DNA of 64,000 bases from Caldilineaceae bacterium. Its GTDB lineage: Bacteria > Chloroflexota > Anaerolineae > Caldilineales > Caldilineaceae. Where the stretch lies: contig JALHQH010000040.1 of NCBI GenBank assembly GCA_022842065.1, positions 46,624 through 110,623 of the forward strand, written 5' to 3'. Position 1 is the stretch's first letter. Each line of letters starts with the position of its first letter. Shown here in pieces: positions 25,740-36,500 of this stretch. Both the position numbers and the translations under genes were made by a program. Under the pieces are notes generated by a model, which saw only the letters and a list, made by a program, of their open reading frames with translations, had not been told where the DNA came from and did no database searches.

Positions 25740-27554
25740 TCAGAGGGTCTTTGCCAAATTAGAAAGTGGACTGAGTTGGTCGGTGACTTCGACCAACTCA
25801 ACTGCCGGTCGGCGGTCAGCCGACGTTGACCTGTGGTTGGCGCTTGGTAAGCGGCGCGCAACTGAAAATTTAGCAATGAAATAGTTTGCAATGACATATT
25901 TCGCAATGACGTAGAGGGTGACGATCCCCATAATCCACAACACACTGGTTAATTCACGGGATAGTTGCCCTGACCCGCGCCACGACAAGGGGCTAAGTGC
26001 CGTGGCGACTTGTTCCGGGGCAAGCGTCGTAAGCAACCCCAACTTAAGTCCTGTGCTGCCAAAGAACCCGGCACTGGCTAAGGCGGGTGCCGTGGTAAAA
26101 TGTGTGGGTAGGGTCAAGGTTGCAAAGCGAATCTGCTTGCCTGCTGCCTGATTGGCCAACCAGATGAGGCCCATATCCCCCTGGCCAATGCCGTTGCGGC
26201 GGCCCAGGCTCGCATAGATATCGTGTCCAGCCGCAAGCAGCGTAATACAATCGCTCCACCCGGCGTCTGTTTTAACGCGATATGCAATGGTGCCCGCTTC
26301 TGGCGCATCATTGGGAAAGGCATAAGGCTCTTCGGTCGCCGACCAGGTGATCCAGACGGCATCATGCTGATCAATGCCGATGCTGGGAAAAGTCTGTGCT
26401 CCCTCGGCGGTGGGGGCTACTTGGATCGGCGGACGCCACCATTCGCCATCAAAGTAAGTATAATGAATGCGCGCTTCCCCCTCTCCAAAGAACTGGTCAG
26501 GTGCCTGGCGCCAGACCACGTGCAAATTGCCCTGGCTATCAGCGTCAACTGAGAGATGGCGTTGATCCTGCCACGAGGGTGCCAACCGGCTCCACGGCTG
26601 CCAACGCCTGCCTGCATCGGTTGAATAGGTATATAGAATTTGCTGACTGGCGCCGGCGCGTCCATAGGCAAATAGATAGAGCGCACCTTGTGGCGTTGCA
26701 ACCAGGGCCGGTCGACTGTGGTTGGCCTGGCCAGGCACGACATTAACCCACGTTGACCAGCTATCGCCGCGATCCACCGATTTAATCAACTTTACCTGGC
26801 TGGTATTTGTGTAATAAGTGTCACGTCCCTCCCATGCCACATAAAGGGTGCCCTCCGTGTTAGGATGACTCGTATCAACATAAATGATGGGATGTTCCTG
26901 CCAGAGCGATTGACCACCGTAGCCACTCACTGGGGCAATGTTACGCCAGGCTGACCAACTGTTGCCGCCATCGCTTGAACGCACGTATTTGATCTGATTC
27001 TCTTCACTGCCATTGTGCTGAGCATCTTTGCCATACCAGACCACATGAATCATCTGCTGATCGTCAATGGCAATCGCCGGCACCCGTTGATTATAGTCGC
27101 CCACTTTTTCGATGGGTTGACCATGGTTGAGCACCTGCCACGTTGTCCCGTTGTCGTGCGATTTTGCGACAAAGATATGATAGGCTGTCAGTTGTTCCTG
27201 TTTGAATTTTTTGCGGTAGGCCACATAGAGATCGCCGGCGCGATCACGCACCACTTTCCGGCCATCGGGGTAGCCCATCGCTTTGACATCTTGGGTCGTG
27301 TCAACCACACTGCTGACAAGATGGGCGGTGGCCATGGTGGTCGCATTGTTGGTTGCGGCGGCGTCAACGGCAGGCGCAACTCCGGCTGCATCGTTTGCCA
27401 TCGGCTGGTGCCCTGGTCGTATCACTGTAGTGAGAGTAGTTGCGAAGCGGCGAACGATTTGTGCTGGTTGGTCAGTGATGAAAGTGAGCACTAGCGCCAA
27501 TCCGCAGAAAATTAACGTAATAATAAGTGCTTTGCCCAACGGCCGGAAAGTCAT
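25740..27554 (-). CDS. Membrane protein with sialidase-type Asp-box beta-propeller
   Basis: This 604-aa protein has an N-terminal hydrophobic segment (ALIITLIFCGLALVLTFIT). A secreted propeller follows with at least four Asp boxes: SHDNGTTW, SSDGGNSW, SVDRGDSW and STDAGRRW. After these come a transmembrane helix (VLWIMGIVTLYVIAKYVIANY) and a short basic tail. Asp boxes are found in sialidases and in many other propellers. I did not find the sialidase Arg triad with certainty, so enzymatic activity is open. It is presumably held on the outer face of the membrane near the polysaccharide synthase system. Confidence 0.78.
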   Translation of the reverse strand: MTFRPLGKALIITLIFCGLALVLTFITDQPAQIVRRFATTLTTVIRPGHQPMANDAAGVAPAVDAAATNNATTMATAHLVSSVVDTTQDVKAMGYPDGRKVVRDRAGDLYVAYRKKFKQEQLTAYHIFVAKSHDNGTTWQVLNHGQPIEKVGDYNQRVPAIAIDDQQMIHVVWYGKDAQHNGSEENQIKYVRSSDGGNSWSAWRNIAPVSGYGGQSLWQEHPIIYVDTSHPNTEGTLYVAWEGRDTYYTNTSQVKLIKSVDRGDSWSTWVNVVPGQANHSRPALVATPQGALYLFAYGRAGASQQILYTYSTDAGRRWQPWSRLAPSWQDQRHLSVDADSQGNLHVVWRQAPDQFFGEGEARIHYTYFDGEWWRPPIQVAPTAEGAQTFPSIGIDQHDAVWITWSATEEPYAFPNDAPEAGTIAYRVKTDAGWSDCITLLAAGHDIYASLGRRNGIGQGDMGLIWLANQAAGKQIRFATLTLPTHFTTAPALASAGFFGSTGLKLGLLTTLAPEQVATALSPLSWRGSGQLSRELTSVLWIMGIVTLYVIAKYVIANYFIAKFSVARRLPSANHRSTSADRRPAVELVEVTDQLSPLSNLAKTL

Positions 27555-27628
27555 AAATATTCATTCCATCATCAAATTGCCGCGAAAACCATCGTCCAAA
27601 TTTATCTGCCGGCGCAAACAGCTATTAG

Positions 27629-27686
27629 CAGTAGACCGTAACGTGTAGTGTGCATCCTCAGCTGCGAACTACACTGCGGTCTACTG
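27629..27686. repeat. Imperfect inverted repeat in a 360-bp gap
   Basis: cagtagaccg (27629-27638) pairs with cggtctactg (27677-27686), and an inner gtgtagt pairs with actacac. It is the only structure I see in the 27555-27914 gap between two minus-strand genes. T-rich sequence follows on the plus side only. The rest of the gap is AT-rich and would hold the promoter of the Asp-box protein gene, which I cannot place exactly. Confidence 0.5.
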
Positions 27687-27914
27687 ATTATTTTTAACTA
27701 GGGTACACTTCATGGTCCACGGCAAAGCGCACAGTCCGCTGCGCATGCGGCGACCTGTGCCCTTGTTGCCGTCTGCTACTATAACATAAGTAGGGGACAA
27801 ACTGCCTTACATATTGTACCAATAACTTACAATTTTGTAAATGGATGCCTGCTTTTGTCTAAGTTTACGCCAAAGTTCAAGGGAAACAATCAGTATTATA
27901 GCGGAATTTGTATA

Positions 27915-29390
27915 TTATTCTGCGGAGAGTAAAGGCAGGTAGATCCGGAGCGTGAGCGCTGTAAAGGGTAGTAATGCCGGCGTCGCCCCAATATCGGTGC
28001 CATTTTCACCCATCCCAATCGCTGGGCTGGTGGCCTGTAGACGGAAATCCTCATTACTTAGATTACTAAAGAGCGGTTCTGCGGCCACTGTGCCACTGCA
28101 ATTGCCATTGCGAAAGTCGCCGTTGAGGTGGTAGAAGAGGTTATGTAGACATTGATAGACGTTTGCCGCCTGGGCTTTGTCGGCGAGCGTGGTTGTGTTT
28201 GGTGTATTGTCTTCAATCGTAGTTTGGTAAAAGATGTTGTTCTTGATGACCGTCTGCTCGGGCAAACGGCTCTGTTCGCTGTTGCCCAGTTTGAATTTCC
28301 CGTAAATGAAGGTGTTGTTCAGCAACGTGGTGTTAATGGCGCGCTCTAAGATCAGCACGCTGGCTGCATCTGGACTTTGTAAAAAGATATTGTAGCGGAC
28401 CAACGCGCTGCTGGTGGACGCCGTGTCGCCCGTGCCAAAGCGGATCAGGGTATCTTTGCAGTGGCGGAAAAAGTTATATTCAATCACCTGTTGATCGGCC
28501 ACCTCATCTTCTTCATGAATCACCATGCAGCCCCCTGCGTGATCTTCGCCGGTGCCAGCCAAGTGTAGTTGATCGCCATCAAAGAGATTGTAAGCAATAT
28601 GAAGTGGCTCGGTTGTGCGTTTGATGTCAATACATTGCTCCATATTATAGCCATTGGTGCAGGTATTATGGGTAAACGCGACTCGACCGACATCGCGTAC
28701 TTGTAACATATCTTCGGCTGCTGTTGTGAAATGTGCCTTTGTCAATAGATTTTCGTTGATGACAATCTGGGTCGGCACCGTTGGTACTGCTTCGGCTGTC
28801 ACAAAGATGTTATGGCCATCGCGCCCACCATCAATGTGATTGCCGCTGATTTCTACCTGTTGGACATCCCCGCTGATCCGCACTGCATCCGTAATGCCGC
28901 CTAAAATCAGATTATTGCGCAGGATAATGGTAGTCAATGCGCCTTTGTTTTTGCCGTCAAAGCGGACCGCCCATTGCAGATCGCCAATTCCCTGGGCCTC
29001 GATTTGTAGCCCGGCAATGATGTTGTAGGAATTGGGGCGGATGCTGGTCAGTAGGGTCACTGCTTCACAGTTATACGGTTTAATGGTAATCGGCGCTGCG
29101 GCTGTGCCAGCCCTCAGCCAGAGTTTATCGGTGGCCGCATAGCGGCCACCGTGCAAGAGGAAGGTGTCGCCTGGTTGGGCGCGTTCTTGCAATGTTTGCG
29201 CCCAATCATCTTCTGGCGCAAGGATAATCGCCTGCGCAATTTCGGCTTCGGTCGTACATGGCTCGCGCGCTGGCCCAATGATGGCGGGCGCCCCGTAGAT
29301 GGGGGGTAGCGCCGGTGCATCCCACCATGCGTGCGCGAATAGCGTCAGGATTGATAGCAGACAATGGCTCAGCAAGTAGATTGTCATCAT
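27915..29390 (-). CDS. Secreted right-handed parallel beta-helix protein
   Basis: This 491-aa protein has a signal peptide (MMTIYLLSHCLLSILTLFAHA). AQPGDTFLLHGGRYAATDKL and GTAAAPITIKPYNCEAVTLL are the standard entry to pectate-lyase-like beta-helices. Many N-x-[FL]-type rungs follow up to about residue 440 (IILRNNLILGGITDAVRISG, VEISGNHIDGG, LLNNTFIYG). This fold holds PL6/chondroitinase-B lyases, epimerases and adhesins. I could not identify a catalytic Lys/Arg pair. Its proximity to a polysaccharide synthase-epimerase makes glycan binding or lysis plausible. Confidence 0.8.
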   Translation of the reverse strand: MMTIYLLSHCLLSILTLFAHAWWDAPALPPIYGAPAIIGPAREPCTTEAEIAQAIILAPEDDWAQTLQERAQPGDTFLLHGGRYAATDKLWLRAGTAAAPITIKPYNCEAVTLLTSIRPNSYNIIAGLQIEAQGIGDLQWAVRFDGKNKGALTTIILRNNLILGGITDAVRISGDVQQVEISGNHIDGGRDGHNIFVTAEAVPTVPTQIVINENLLTKAHFTTAAEDMLQVRDVGRVAFTHNTCTNGYNMEQCIDIKRTTEPLHIAYNLFDGDQLHLAGTGEDHAGGCMVIHEEDEVADQQVIEYNFFRHCKDTLIRFGTGDTASTSSALVRYNIFLQSPDAASVLILERAINTTLLNNTFIYGKFKLGNSEQSRLPEQTVIKNNIFYQTTIEDNTPNTTTLADKAQAANVYQCLHNLFYHLNGDFRNGNCSGTVAAEPLFSNLSNEDFRLQATSPAIGMGENGTDIGATPALLPFTALTLRIYLPLLSAE

Positions 29391-30375
29391 TGCTCAAATC
29401 GTAGTGGTCAAGTCTGGTTAGGTAATAAAACATAATATAATGTTTGATGGTACGCGTGACCTAGTCACTATATCAGAGGGATTGTTGCCGTGGTATACGC
29501 AAAAGCGGTGAGATCTTTACGTTAAATAGCGTAGAAGTATAGGAAAATCTTCAGCAGAATAACGTAAGATTACGTAGGCGATTCGTCTGAATCGCGTGTG
29601 ATAAATGTCAAATTTCATGTTAATATACTACTGTACCATTACTCACCTGAAGCGCATCGAATCGTAGCTGAGTACCAAGCGCATTTTTTTTGCTGCCCCT
29701 GATAATGAGATATCGTACCTGTTAACCCTAATACAATTGTTGTAACTGTATGCTTGCATTTGCAAGCATTTTGGCTGAATTGTAAGTGAATTGTAATATT
29801 TGGGGGGTTAACAAAATAGAAAAATATATGTACATTATCAGAAACACTTTTTGCATAGCAACCGCCGATTTGTACGTTTGATCTGCGCATTGTTGCCATG
29901 TGCAGGTCGAAAGTCGTTCTTTATCGTCATTGCAGCTGATTGATGCTGATTAAAATTCTGAAAGATTGCGCTTGCCTCTAACCTTTGCTGGTCAGCTATT
30001 AAGCCCATTTCCCTACCTACAAGCTGGTTATCGTCGGTGCTGCGGCCTGATCGGCTACTCGGTTGCGCATGGTCACTACGGCCAGTTGACATGGTTCTTT
30101 ATGGCCTGCGTTGCTAGGTAATGGCACTACTATCATGGTCAAATCAAACTAATTGCGCGTGGCGCAGATTGGTAGCGACAAAGATAATCTTGCTAAGCCT
30201 GGTCAACTGTCGCCAAGTTGTCCTAACACCACGCCAGGTTTCCCACACCAAAATTACTACCCAGGCGCTAAGCACAATAAGCTGCTGCATAGCGCCCATC
30301 GCGTGACCGACATCAACTGTCGCTGTTGACGCTTTGCTCACCTTATTGTTTACATAGAAGTGGAGTGAGAACTTT
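29391..30375. other. 985-bp AT-rich gene-free divergent intergenic region
   Basis: No credible gene is seen; the short open frames here lack ribosome sites and protein-like composition. The region must hold the divergent promoters of the beta-helix gene (-) and the synthase-epimerase gene (+). One hairpin, atgcttgc/gcaagcat at 29750-29769, is followed by TTTT but ends no known gene. I see no recognised riboswitch. The length is unusual for this otherwise compact window and suggests complex regulation. Confidence 0.6.
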
Positions 30376-33300
30376 ATGCCCTCAAATCAGTTACTGAGCG
30401 AATTTAGAGACTTTTTCGATGTTTTGCTGCAGCTTTTATCACAGTTACAAAACCTTGGTAATCTTGTTCTCTTGCTGATTCCGGTTGGTATTATCGGCTT
30501 TTGGCGCTGGGGGCTTTGGTTGGTCCGCAAGTTGATTGGCTTGCGTTATCATCCGCTACAACCGAGCGGCTATACCACGTCGACGAGTATTGTGACGCCG
30601 GTTTACAACGAAGATCCGCAGACTTTTCGCAATGCGCTGGAGTCATGGCTTGCTAATGGTCCTAATGAAATTATCGCGGTTATTGATTATACCGACGAGA
30701 TTTGTATTCAAGAGTTTCGTAAGTTTGAGGAAGCTTGCGCAGCCACCGGCGCAGTAACCACCCGCTTGATTGTTACCCGCAAATCGGGCAAACGCGCGGC
30801 GTTGGTTGATGGCATGCAAGTGGCCAATGGTGAAATTATCTTCTTGGTCGATAGTGATACACTATGGGAAAAAGATGTCCTGGTGCGTGCGATCGCGCCG
30901 TTCGAAGATCCGGAAGTGGGTGGTGTGACCACGCGCCAAAATGTCTTGGCCCCACAAACAATTTCCCAACGGCTTTTTGATCTCTATCTTGACATTCGCT
31001 ATCTCGAAGAGATCCGCTTTCTAGCGGCAGCCGGCGATGCCCTAACTTGTATCTCTGGGCGTACGGGGGTCTACCGGCGTACGGCGGTTTTACCGCTGCT
31101 TGACGAACTAGCTAACGAGACCTTCTGGGGCCAGAAGGTGATTGCCGGTGACGATAAGCGGCTTACTCATTTGGTCCAGGCGCAAGGCTGGAAAGTGCGC
31201 TACCAGGAAAACGCCCGCGTCTACACCCCGGGTTTTCCGGAATTAGGGCCCTTTATTCGGCAGCGTGTCCGCTGGGCGCGTAACAGTTGGCGCGCCGATT
31301 TGCGCTCAATCTTTAGCAGTTGGCTCTGGAAACGCCCGGTGTTGGCTTTCTATTCGATTGATCGCCTTTTTCAGCCGCTGACATCCCTCGTCGCTCCTAC
31401 CTATTTAGTCCTTTCGATTATCTACCAGGATTGGTTCACCACGATCGTTATTCTCGTTTGGTGGTTGGTCTCGCGGACCATCAAGATCTGGATGCACTTG
31501 CGGCGCCGGCGTTCCAGCATCATTATTTTACCTTTCTACATTTTCTTCATTTACATGAATGCGTTGATTCGCATCTATGCGTTTTTCACCATGAATCATC
31601 AGAGTTGGGTCACGCGTTGGGATCAGACGCGCATGCGCCACCTGGGTTTTGTGCGCTCCTTCCTCAGTTATGCCGCGACCGGCGTCATGGTGATCTTTGT
31701 GGTGCTCGTGATTAATCTGCTCTACAACCAGCGTCTGTTGCTGGCCAATATTACTGATCCGAATCTCGTCACCACCGAACGCGACCTGCCGGCGTATGAT
31801 TATGAAGTTGCCCGTCAACAAAATCAAGTGGCGTTGCCGAGTTTGGACGGAGTTGGGGCCAGCCGGGTGGCCGAATCTGTTACTCGTTATGAAATCGGGG
31901 TCGGTGATACGATTACGCTGATTGCCCAGAAATATGGTGTAGCCGAGAGCGCGATCATCTTAGAATCGGCGGCCTGGAAGATTGGCGAGCAGATTCAGAT
32001 TCAATTGCCCTTCCGCCCCTATGCTGAATACCGCGCCAGCTTGCCGCCGCTGACTAGTGCCGATAACACCACCAACATTCTCTATCGGCCCGAGATCAAT
32101 GCGATTACTGTCTCCGGTAATCTGACGGTGGTCGACATTCCCACGATCCATAAAATTATCAACGATGAAAATGTGCTTGCGCATGAAGGTGATGGCGTTT
32201 ATCTGCTCAAGGTCAATCTGGAACTGAAGCGCCACACGGTTCTGCTGATCGAAGGGCCGGATGTCGCCTGGCTAAAATTGCGCAGCGATGGTGATGGGTT
32301 TGTGCGCATCTTTGGTGACTCGGCCAACATTGGCGTCCACAACACAAAAATTACCTCGTGGAACCCGGCATTGAGCGATGTGGATCAAGATGTCAATGAT
32401 GGGCGTGCCCACATTCGCGTCAATAATGGGCGGATGGATATTGTCAATACAGAGGTCGCCTATCTAGGACAGCCCAAACTGCGCAATAGCGGCGGTGGGG
32501 TCTATGGCCTTTCGTGGCGTGTGGAAAATAGTAGCCGTTTTGGCCACGAATTAACCACCGGCACCTTTGTGGGCAATGATATTCACGACAACTATATGGG
32601 CTTCTATTCCTATGGCGCAACGGGCATGATCTTAAGCGACAATCGGATCTACAATAATCTTGAATATGGCCTTGACCCCCATGATGATTCGAATAATTTT
32701 ATTGTGGAGAATAACGAAGTTTATGGCAACGGCAACCACGGGATCATCTTCTCGCGCCGTTGTGTCAACAACATTATTCGCAACAACCGTTCCTACGACA
32801 ACAAATTGCATGGCATTATGCTCGACCGCGAGAGTAACAACAACTCGATCTACAACAACTATGTCGAAGGCAATGTCGATGGCATTGCCCTCTGGCGCTC
32901 TGATCTCAATGCCATCTATAACAATGAAGTAGTCAACAACAAACGCGGGATGCGCTTCAATCGCCGTTCTGCCGATAATGTGGTCTACGGCAATCAGGTC
33001 ACTGATTCGACCCAATATGGCGTTTATGTCTATGAGGAGTCGCGGGCGAACTGGTTCTACAACAACGAACTAGAAAACAACAGTACCGGCTTTTATCTCC
33101 GCGCCCTCAGTAACTATCTGTTTGAAAATACCATTGCTGGCGGTGACCGGGGCATCTATATGACTGCCGAAGCCATCGGCAACCAGATTGCCAAAAATCA
33201 GCTGGTGAGTAATGAGACGGCGTTTTACCTCAAAACCGCACCAGATGATTTTATCTCTGACAATATCTTCCAAAATAATCAGGTAAATATTCGCTTTACC

Positions 33301-33399
33301 GATGAATGGTTCCCGCTGGAAGATGGCAACGGGCTAGGCGCTTCGTATTTCGACCGGCTGGCCGGCTACTTTGCCTTTGGTCGGCTACGTACGCCCTGA
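30376..33399 (+). CDS. Processive GT2 synthase fused to LysM and AlgG-like C5-epimerase beta-helix
   Basis: This is a 1007-aa protein. TM1 lies near residues 25-50. A GT2 domain follows with D104/D107, DSD at 159-161, GDD at 258-260 and QRVRW at 296-300, the D,D,D,QxxRW set of processive synthases (hyaluronan synthase, NodC and Alg8 types). Four or five helices follow to about residue 460, then a LysM (about 505-548) and a right-handed beta-helix (about 560-970). The helix has MGFYSYG, GLDPHDDS with DPHD at 767-770, NHGIIFSRR and HGIMLDRES, as in mannuronan C5-epimerase AlgG. It probably polymerises a uronan or similar glycan and epimerises it on exit. The substrate is not proven. Confidence 0.87.
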   Translation: MPSNQLLSEFRDFFDVLLQLLSQLQNLGNLVLLLIPVGIIGFWRWGLWLVRKLIGLRYHPLQPSGYTTSTSIVTPVYNEDPQTFRNALESWLANGPNEIIAVIDYTDEICIQEFRKFEEACAATGAVTTRLIVTRKSGKRAALVDGMQVANGEIIFLVDSDTLWEKDVLVRAIAPFEDPEVGGVTTRQNVLAPQTISQRLFDLYLDIRYLEEIRFLAAAGDALTCISGRTGVYRRTAVLPLLDELANETFWGQKVIAGDDKRLTHLVQAQGWKVRYQENARVYTPGFPELGPFIRQRVRWARNSWRADLRSIFSSWLWKRPVLAFYSIDRLFQPLTSLVAPTYLVLSIIYQDWFTTIVILVWWLVSRTIKIWMHLRRRRSSIIILPFYIFFIYMNALIRIYAFFTMNHQSWVTRWDQTRMRHLGFVRSFLSYAATGVMVIFVVLVINLLYNQRLLLANITDPNLVTTERDLPAYDYEVARQQNQVALPSLDGVGASRVAESVTRYEIGVGDTITLIAQKYGVAESAIILESAAWKIGEQIQIQLPFRPYAEYRASLPPLTSADNTTNILYRPEINAITVSGNLTVVDIPTIHKIINDENVLAHEGDGVYLLKVNLELKRHTVLLIEGPDVAWLKLRSDGDGFVRIFGDSANIGVHNTKITSWNPALSDVDQDVNDGRAHIRVNNGRMDIVNTEVAYLGQPKLRNSGGGVYGLSWRVENSSRFGHELTTGTFVGNDIHDNYMGFYSYGATGMILSDNRIYNNLEYGLDPHDDSNNFIVENNEVYGNGNHGIIFSRRCVNNIIRNNRSYDNKLHGIMLDRESNNNSIYNNYVEGNVDGIALWRSDLNAIYNNEVVNNKRGMRFNRRSADNVVYGNQVTDSTQYGVYVYEESRANWFYNNELENNSTGFYLRALSNYLFENTIAGGDRGIYMTAEAIGNQIAKNQLVSNETAFYLKTAPDDFISDNIFQNNQVNIRFTDEWFPLEDGNGLGASYFDRLAGYFAFGRLRTP

Positions 33400-33472
33400 C
33401 TTGCGCTGAGATGCTACTGCACGCTTGCCAAGTGAAATTTTGCTTTTACACACGTAGTGGCATGCCCGTGTA

Positions 33473-33494
33473 CTGCGCATCCCTGGATGCGCAG
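33473..33494. repeat. Short hairpin between synthase and TPR genes
   Basis: ctgcgcatcc and ggatgcgcag form a 10-bp inverted repeat with a 2-bp spacer. It lies 73 bp after the synthase stop and about 100 bp before the next start. There is no T-run, so read-through between the two genes is likely. This is otherwise an empty 198-bp gap. Confidence 0.5.
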
Positions 33495-33597
33495 GCCAAG
33501 TGGTGTCCACGCTATTTGTGGGATCTATTAAGGTAAATACGGAACGCGCCGAACGACTATTTTACCGATGTACCGTGCTACCGTTCTGGAGAATGTT

Positions 33598-36500
33598 ATG
33601 CAGAAATTGCTGAAATCAATGATCGTCGTGGCACGCCTCTGCTTGGTCGTAGCCTTCTTGCTGCCCAATGCCGTGATTGCCGCGCCTACACCCCCTGTAA
33701 TTGTTAAAACCCAAGGCGATGTGATTCTGAATGAAGGGCTTGTCCTCTATGATGCCGGTAAATGGCAAGAGGCCTTGACCAAATTCGAAGCTGCACAACA
33801 GAGCTATGCTGCCATCCGCTGGCTCCAGCGCGAGAGCAGTGCTCTTCAATACATTGGCCACACCAAGCGGGAACTAGGTGATCTGCCTGGTGCCGTGGCC
33901 GCCTATACCCATGCCATGAATCTGGCCGTTGCGATTCGTGACTGGCAACTGCAGACCAAACTCAATGTCTTCTTGGCCCGCGCGTATCAAGATCTGGGGC
34001 AATTAGATGCGGCGTTGGCTGCCCAACAAGCCGCCCTGGAACTAGCCCAAAGTATCAATGATCAGGAATGGATCGGCAAAGCCCTACTCGCTGGTGGTCG
34101 TATCGCCCTGGCCCAAGGCCAAAGTGATGCGGCGCTCGAAACCTACCAGACGGTGCTTGACCTTGCCCGTACATTGGGCGATCAGACCCTGGTCGGCCAG
34201 GCGCTTGGCGGGATCGGTGCCGTCTACGAAACTCTCAACCAATATGAATTGGCGGCGAACCCCTACCAGCAGGCCCTGGCCATTGCCCAGGCGTTTAATG
34301 ATCCGGCGTTGGAGAGTGAAGCGCTTGATAACATTGCCACTATCTACCAGAAGTTAGGCCAGCCACAGCAGGGTCTATTTGTCTATCAGAATGCTCTGCG
34401 TGCCGCCTATAGCGCCGGCAACACCGCGTTGGCAGCCAAGACCCTGCTGAGCATCGGTGACGCTTATGAAGATCTTAACAAAGAGACCGATGCCTTAGAT
34501 GCCTATCAGCAGGCGCTTGAATTGAGCCGGACAATTGCTGATCAGCGGACTGAGTTGAATGCGCTGGCCGCAGTTGGCCGGGCCTATCGGGATCTCGGCC
34601 AATATACCGACGCCGCGACCTACCTGGAAGAGGCTTTTACCCTTGCTGGTCTTTACCAAGATGCGGATCTGCAGGGCGCACTACGCGCTGATCTGGCCAG
34701 CAACCAACGCCAAAGTGGTGACGCACGAGCTGCGGTAGAATTCTACCAAGGCGCGCTGACCCAAGCCCAACTGAGCGGTGATAGTGCCTTAGAAGCAAAA
34801 GTGTTAGCCGGAATGGGTAGCACCTATCGTATGTTGCGCCAATTTGCCGAAGCACGGACCAGCTATGAAGCCGCGTTGGTACTGTTGCAGACTCTCGGTA
34901 ATCAGCAGATGCAAAAGAGCACCCTGGCCGATCTGGCCAAGACCTATGCCAATCTGGGTGAAACTGAATTGGCTTTACAAACCTATGAGCAGGCCTTGAC
35001 CCTGAGTAAAACATTGGCCGATGGGGAACTTCAATCCACGCTGCTCACCGAAATGGGCGAGCTACAAGTCGCTGCCGGCCAGATTCCTCAAGCGCTGGCA
35101 ATCTATCAACAGGCTATGGCCCTGCTGGAAGAGCAGGGCGATGCTGCTGGCCTGGCTCAGTTGCAAGGTCAAGTTGCCACTCTCTATCGTACACTTGGGC
35201 AGACGGATAACGCTTTTTCGGCGTATCAAGCCGCCTTGGTCAGCGCCGAGGTGCGCGGCGACCGCCCACTCCAGAGTGAATTGTTGGGCAATCTCGCTGA
35301 ACTTTACTGGGATCTTGGCCAGTGTACCGAAGCTGGTGATACCTATACGCGGGCATTTGAACTGGCGCGTTTGGCCGGCAACAGCCGCCAGATGGTGCTC
35401 TACTTGCTGGCGCGAGGGCGCATCAACGATGCCGAAGGGGAATTTAACGACGCCCTGGCTGCCTATGATGATGCCTTGCAACTGGTCCGCCGGCTCAACG
35501 ATGCTGCCCTGGAAGCCCAAGTCCTGACCAATCAGGGCGATGCCCTGCGCAGTGCCGGGCGCTTTGAGCCGGCAATGACTGCCTATGAACAGGCTTTACG
35601 CATTGCCGAACGACTCTACCTGCTCAGCTTGCAAAGCGAGATTCTCTCCGGCATTGGTGGGGTCCAGCGCGAATCTGGCCAATATGAACTTTCGCTGGAA
35701 CCTTACCGGCGGGCCTTGGCCCTGGCGCAGCGGGTCGGTGATGTCCGCTTGCAAGGGGAGATTCTCCTGGGATTGGGCCGTTCTTACCGTGACCTTGGTC
35801 AATATGCCACTGCCCTGGAACGCTACGACCAGGTTGAAACTTTAGGCCAACAACTGCCCGATTTGGAGCTGGAGAGCCTGGCCAACAGTGGCATGGGCGA
35901 AGTCATGCGTATTGAAACTGCATTTGGCGAGGCCCGTGATAAATATCAACGGGCCTTAGATCTGGCCGAACGCCATCTGCGCACTTTGGCCTCACAAAGC
36001 TCTACCTGTCGAACGTTGGATGATTTTCAACTGCGCGGCCGCATTTTGGCCGACACCGCGCGCGTCTATCGTGATGAACTGCTTTATGAACGTTCCATCG
36101 ACTACTACAATAAAGCGATTGATGCCACCAAAGAAATTCCCGATGCTGAACTAGCCGGCCGCATCTTTGTGGATCTGGGCAAAGTCTATCGTGATTTGCG
36201 TAACTTTACCCAGTCCGTTGCCTCCTATCAAGAAGCGGTTGAACTGGCCAAGGCCGTTGAAAATCTGGAAGTCTTAGGTAATACCTACCTGGATCTTGGA
36301 CATGTCCATCGCGAACTTGGCGAAAGTGCCAAAGCCTTAGATTTTTACCGGCAGGCCTTTGCGGTGGCGCAGGAACGCAAAGATCGCGAGTTGGCGGGGG
36401 CGGCGCAATTAGCTATTGGTAGTGCCTATAGCGCAATGGCCCAATATCAACAGGCTATTGATACTTATAAAGAAGCGTTGGTCACCGCTGATGCGGCCGG

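Noticed and set aside
29750..29772. Terminator of a plus-strand gene
   Set aside because: The hairpin with TTTT is real, but no gene ends before it on the plus strand. It is kept as an unexplained structure.
30100..30375. Cyclic-di-GMP riboswitch before the synthase gene
   Set aside because: Expected because such synthases are often controlled this way, but I could not find a GEMM-like core in the leader.
33568..33597. Start of the giant TPR protein ten codons upstream
   Set aside because: The ATG at 33598 has a ribosome site and begins a clean signal peptide. The upstream ATG puts polar residues before it and has no ribosome site.
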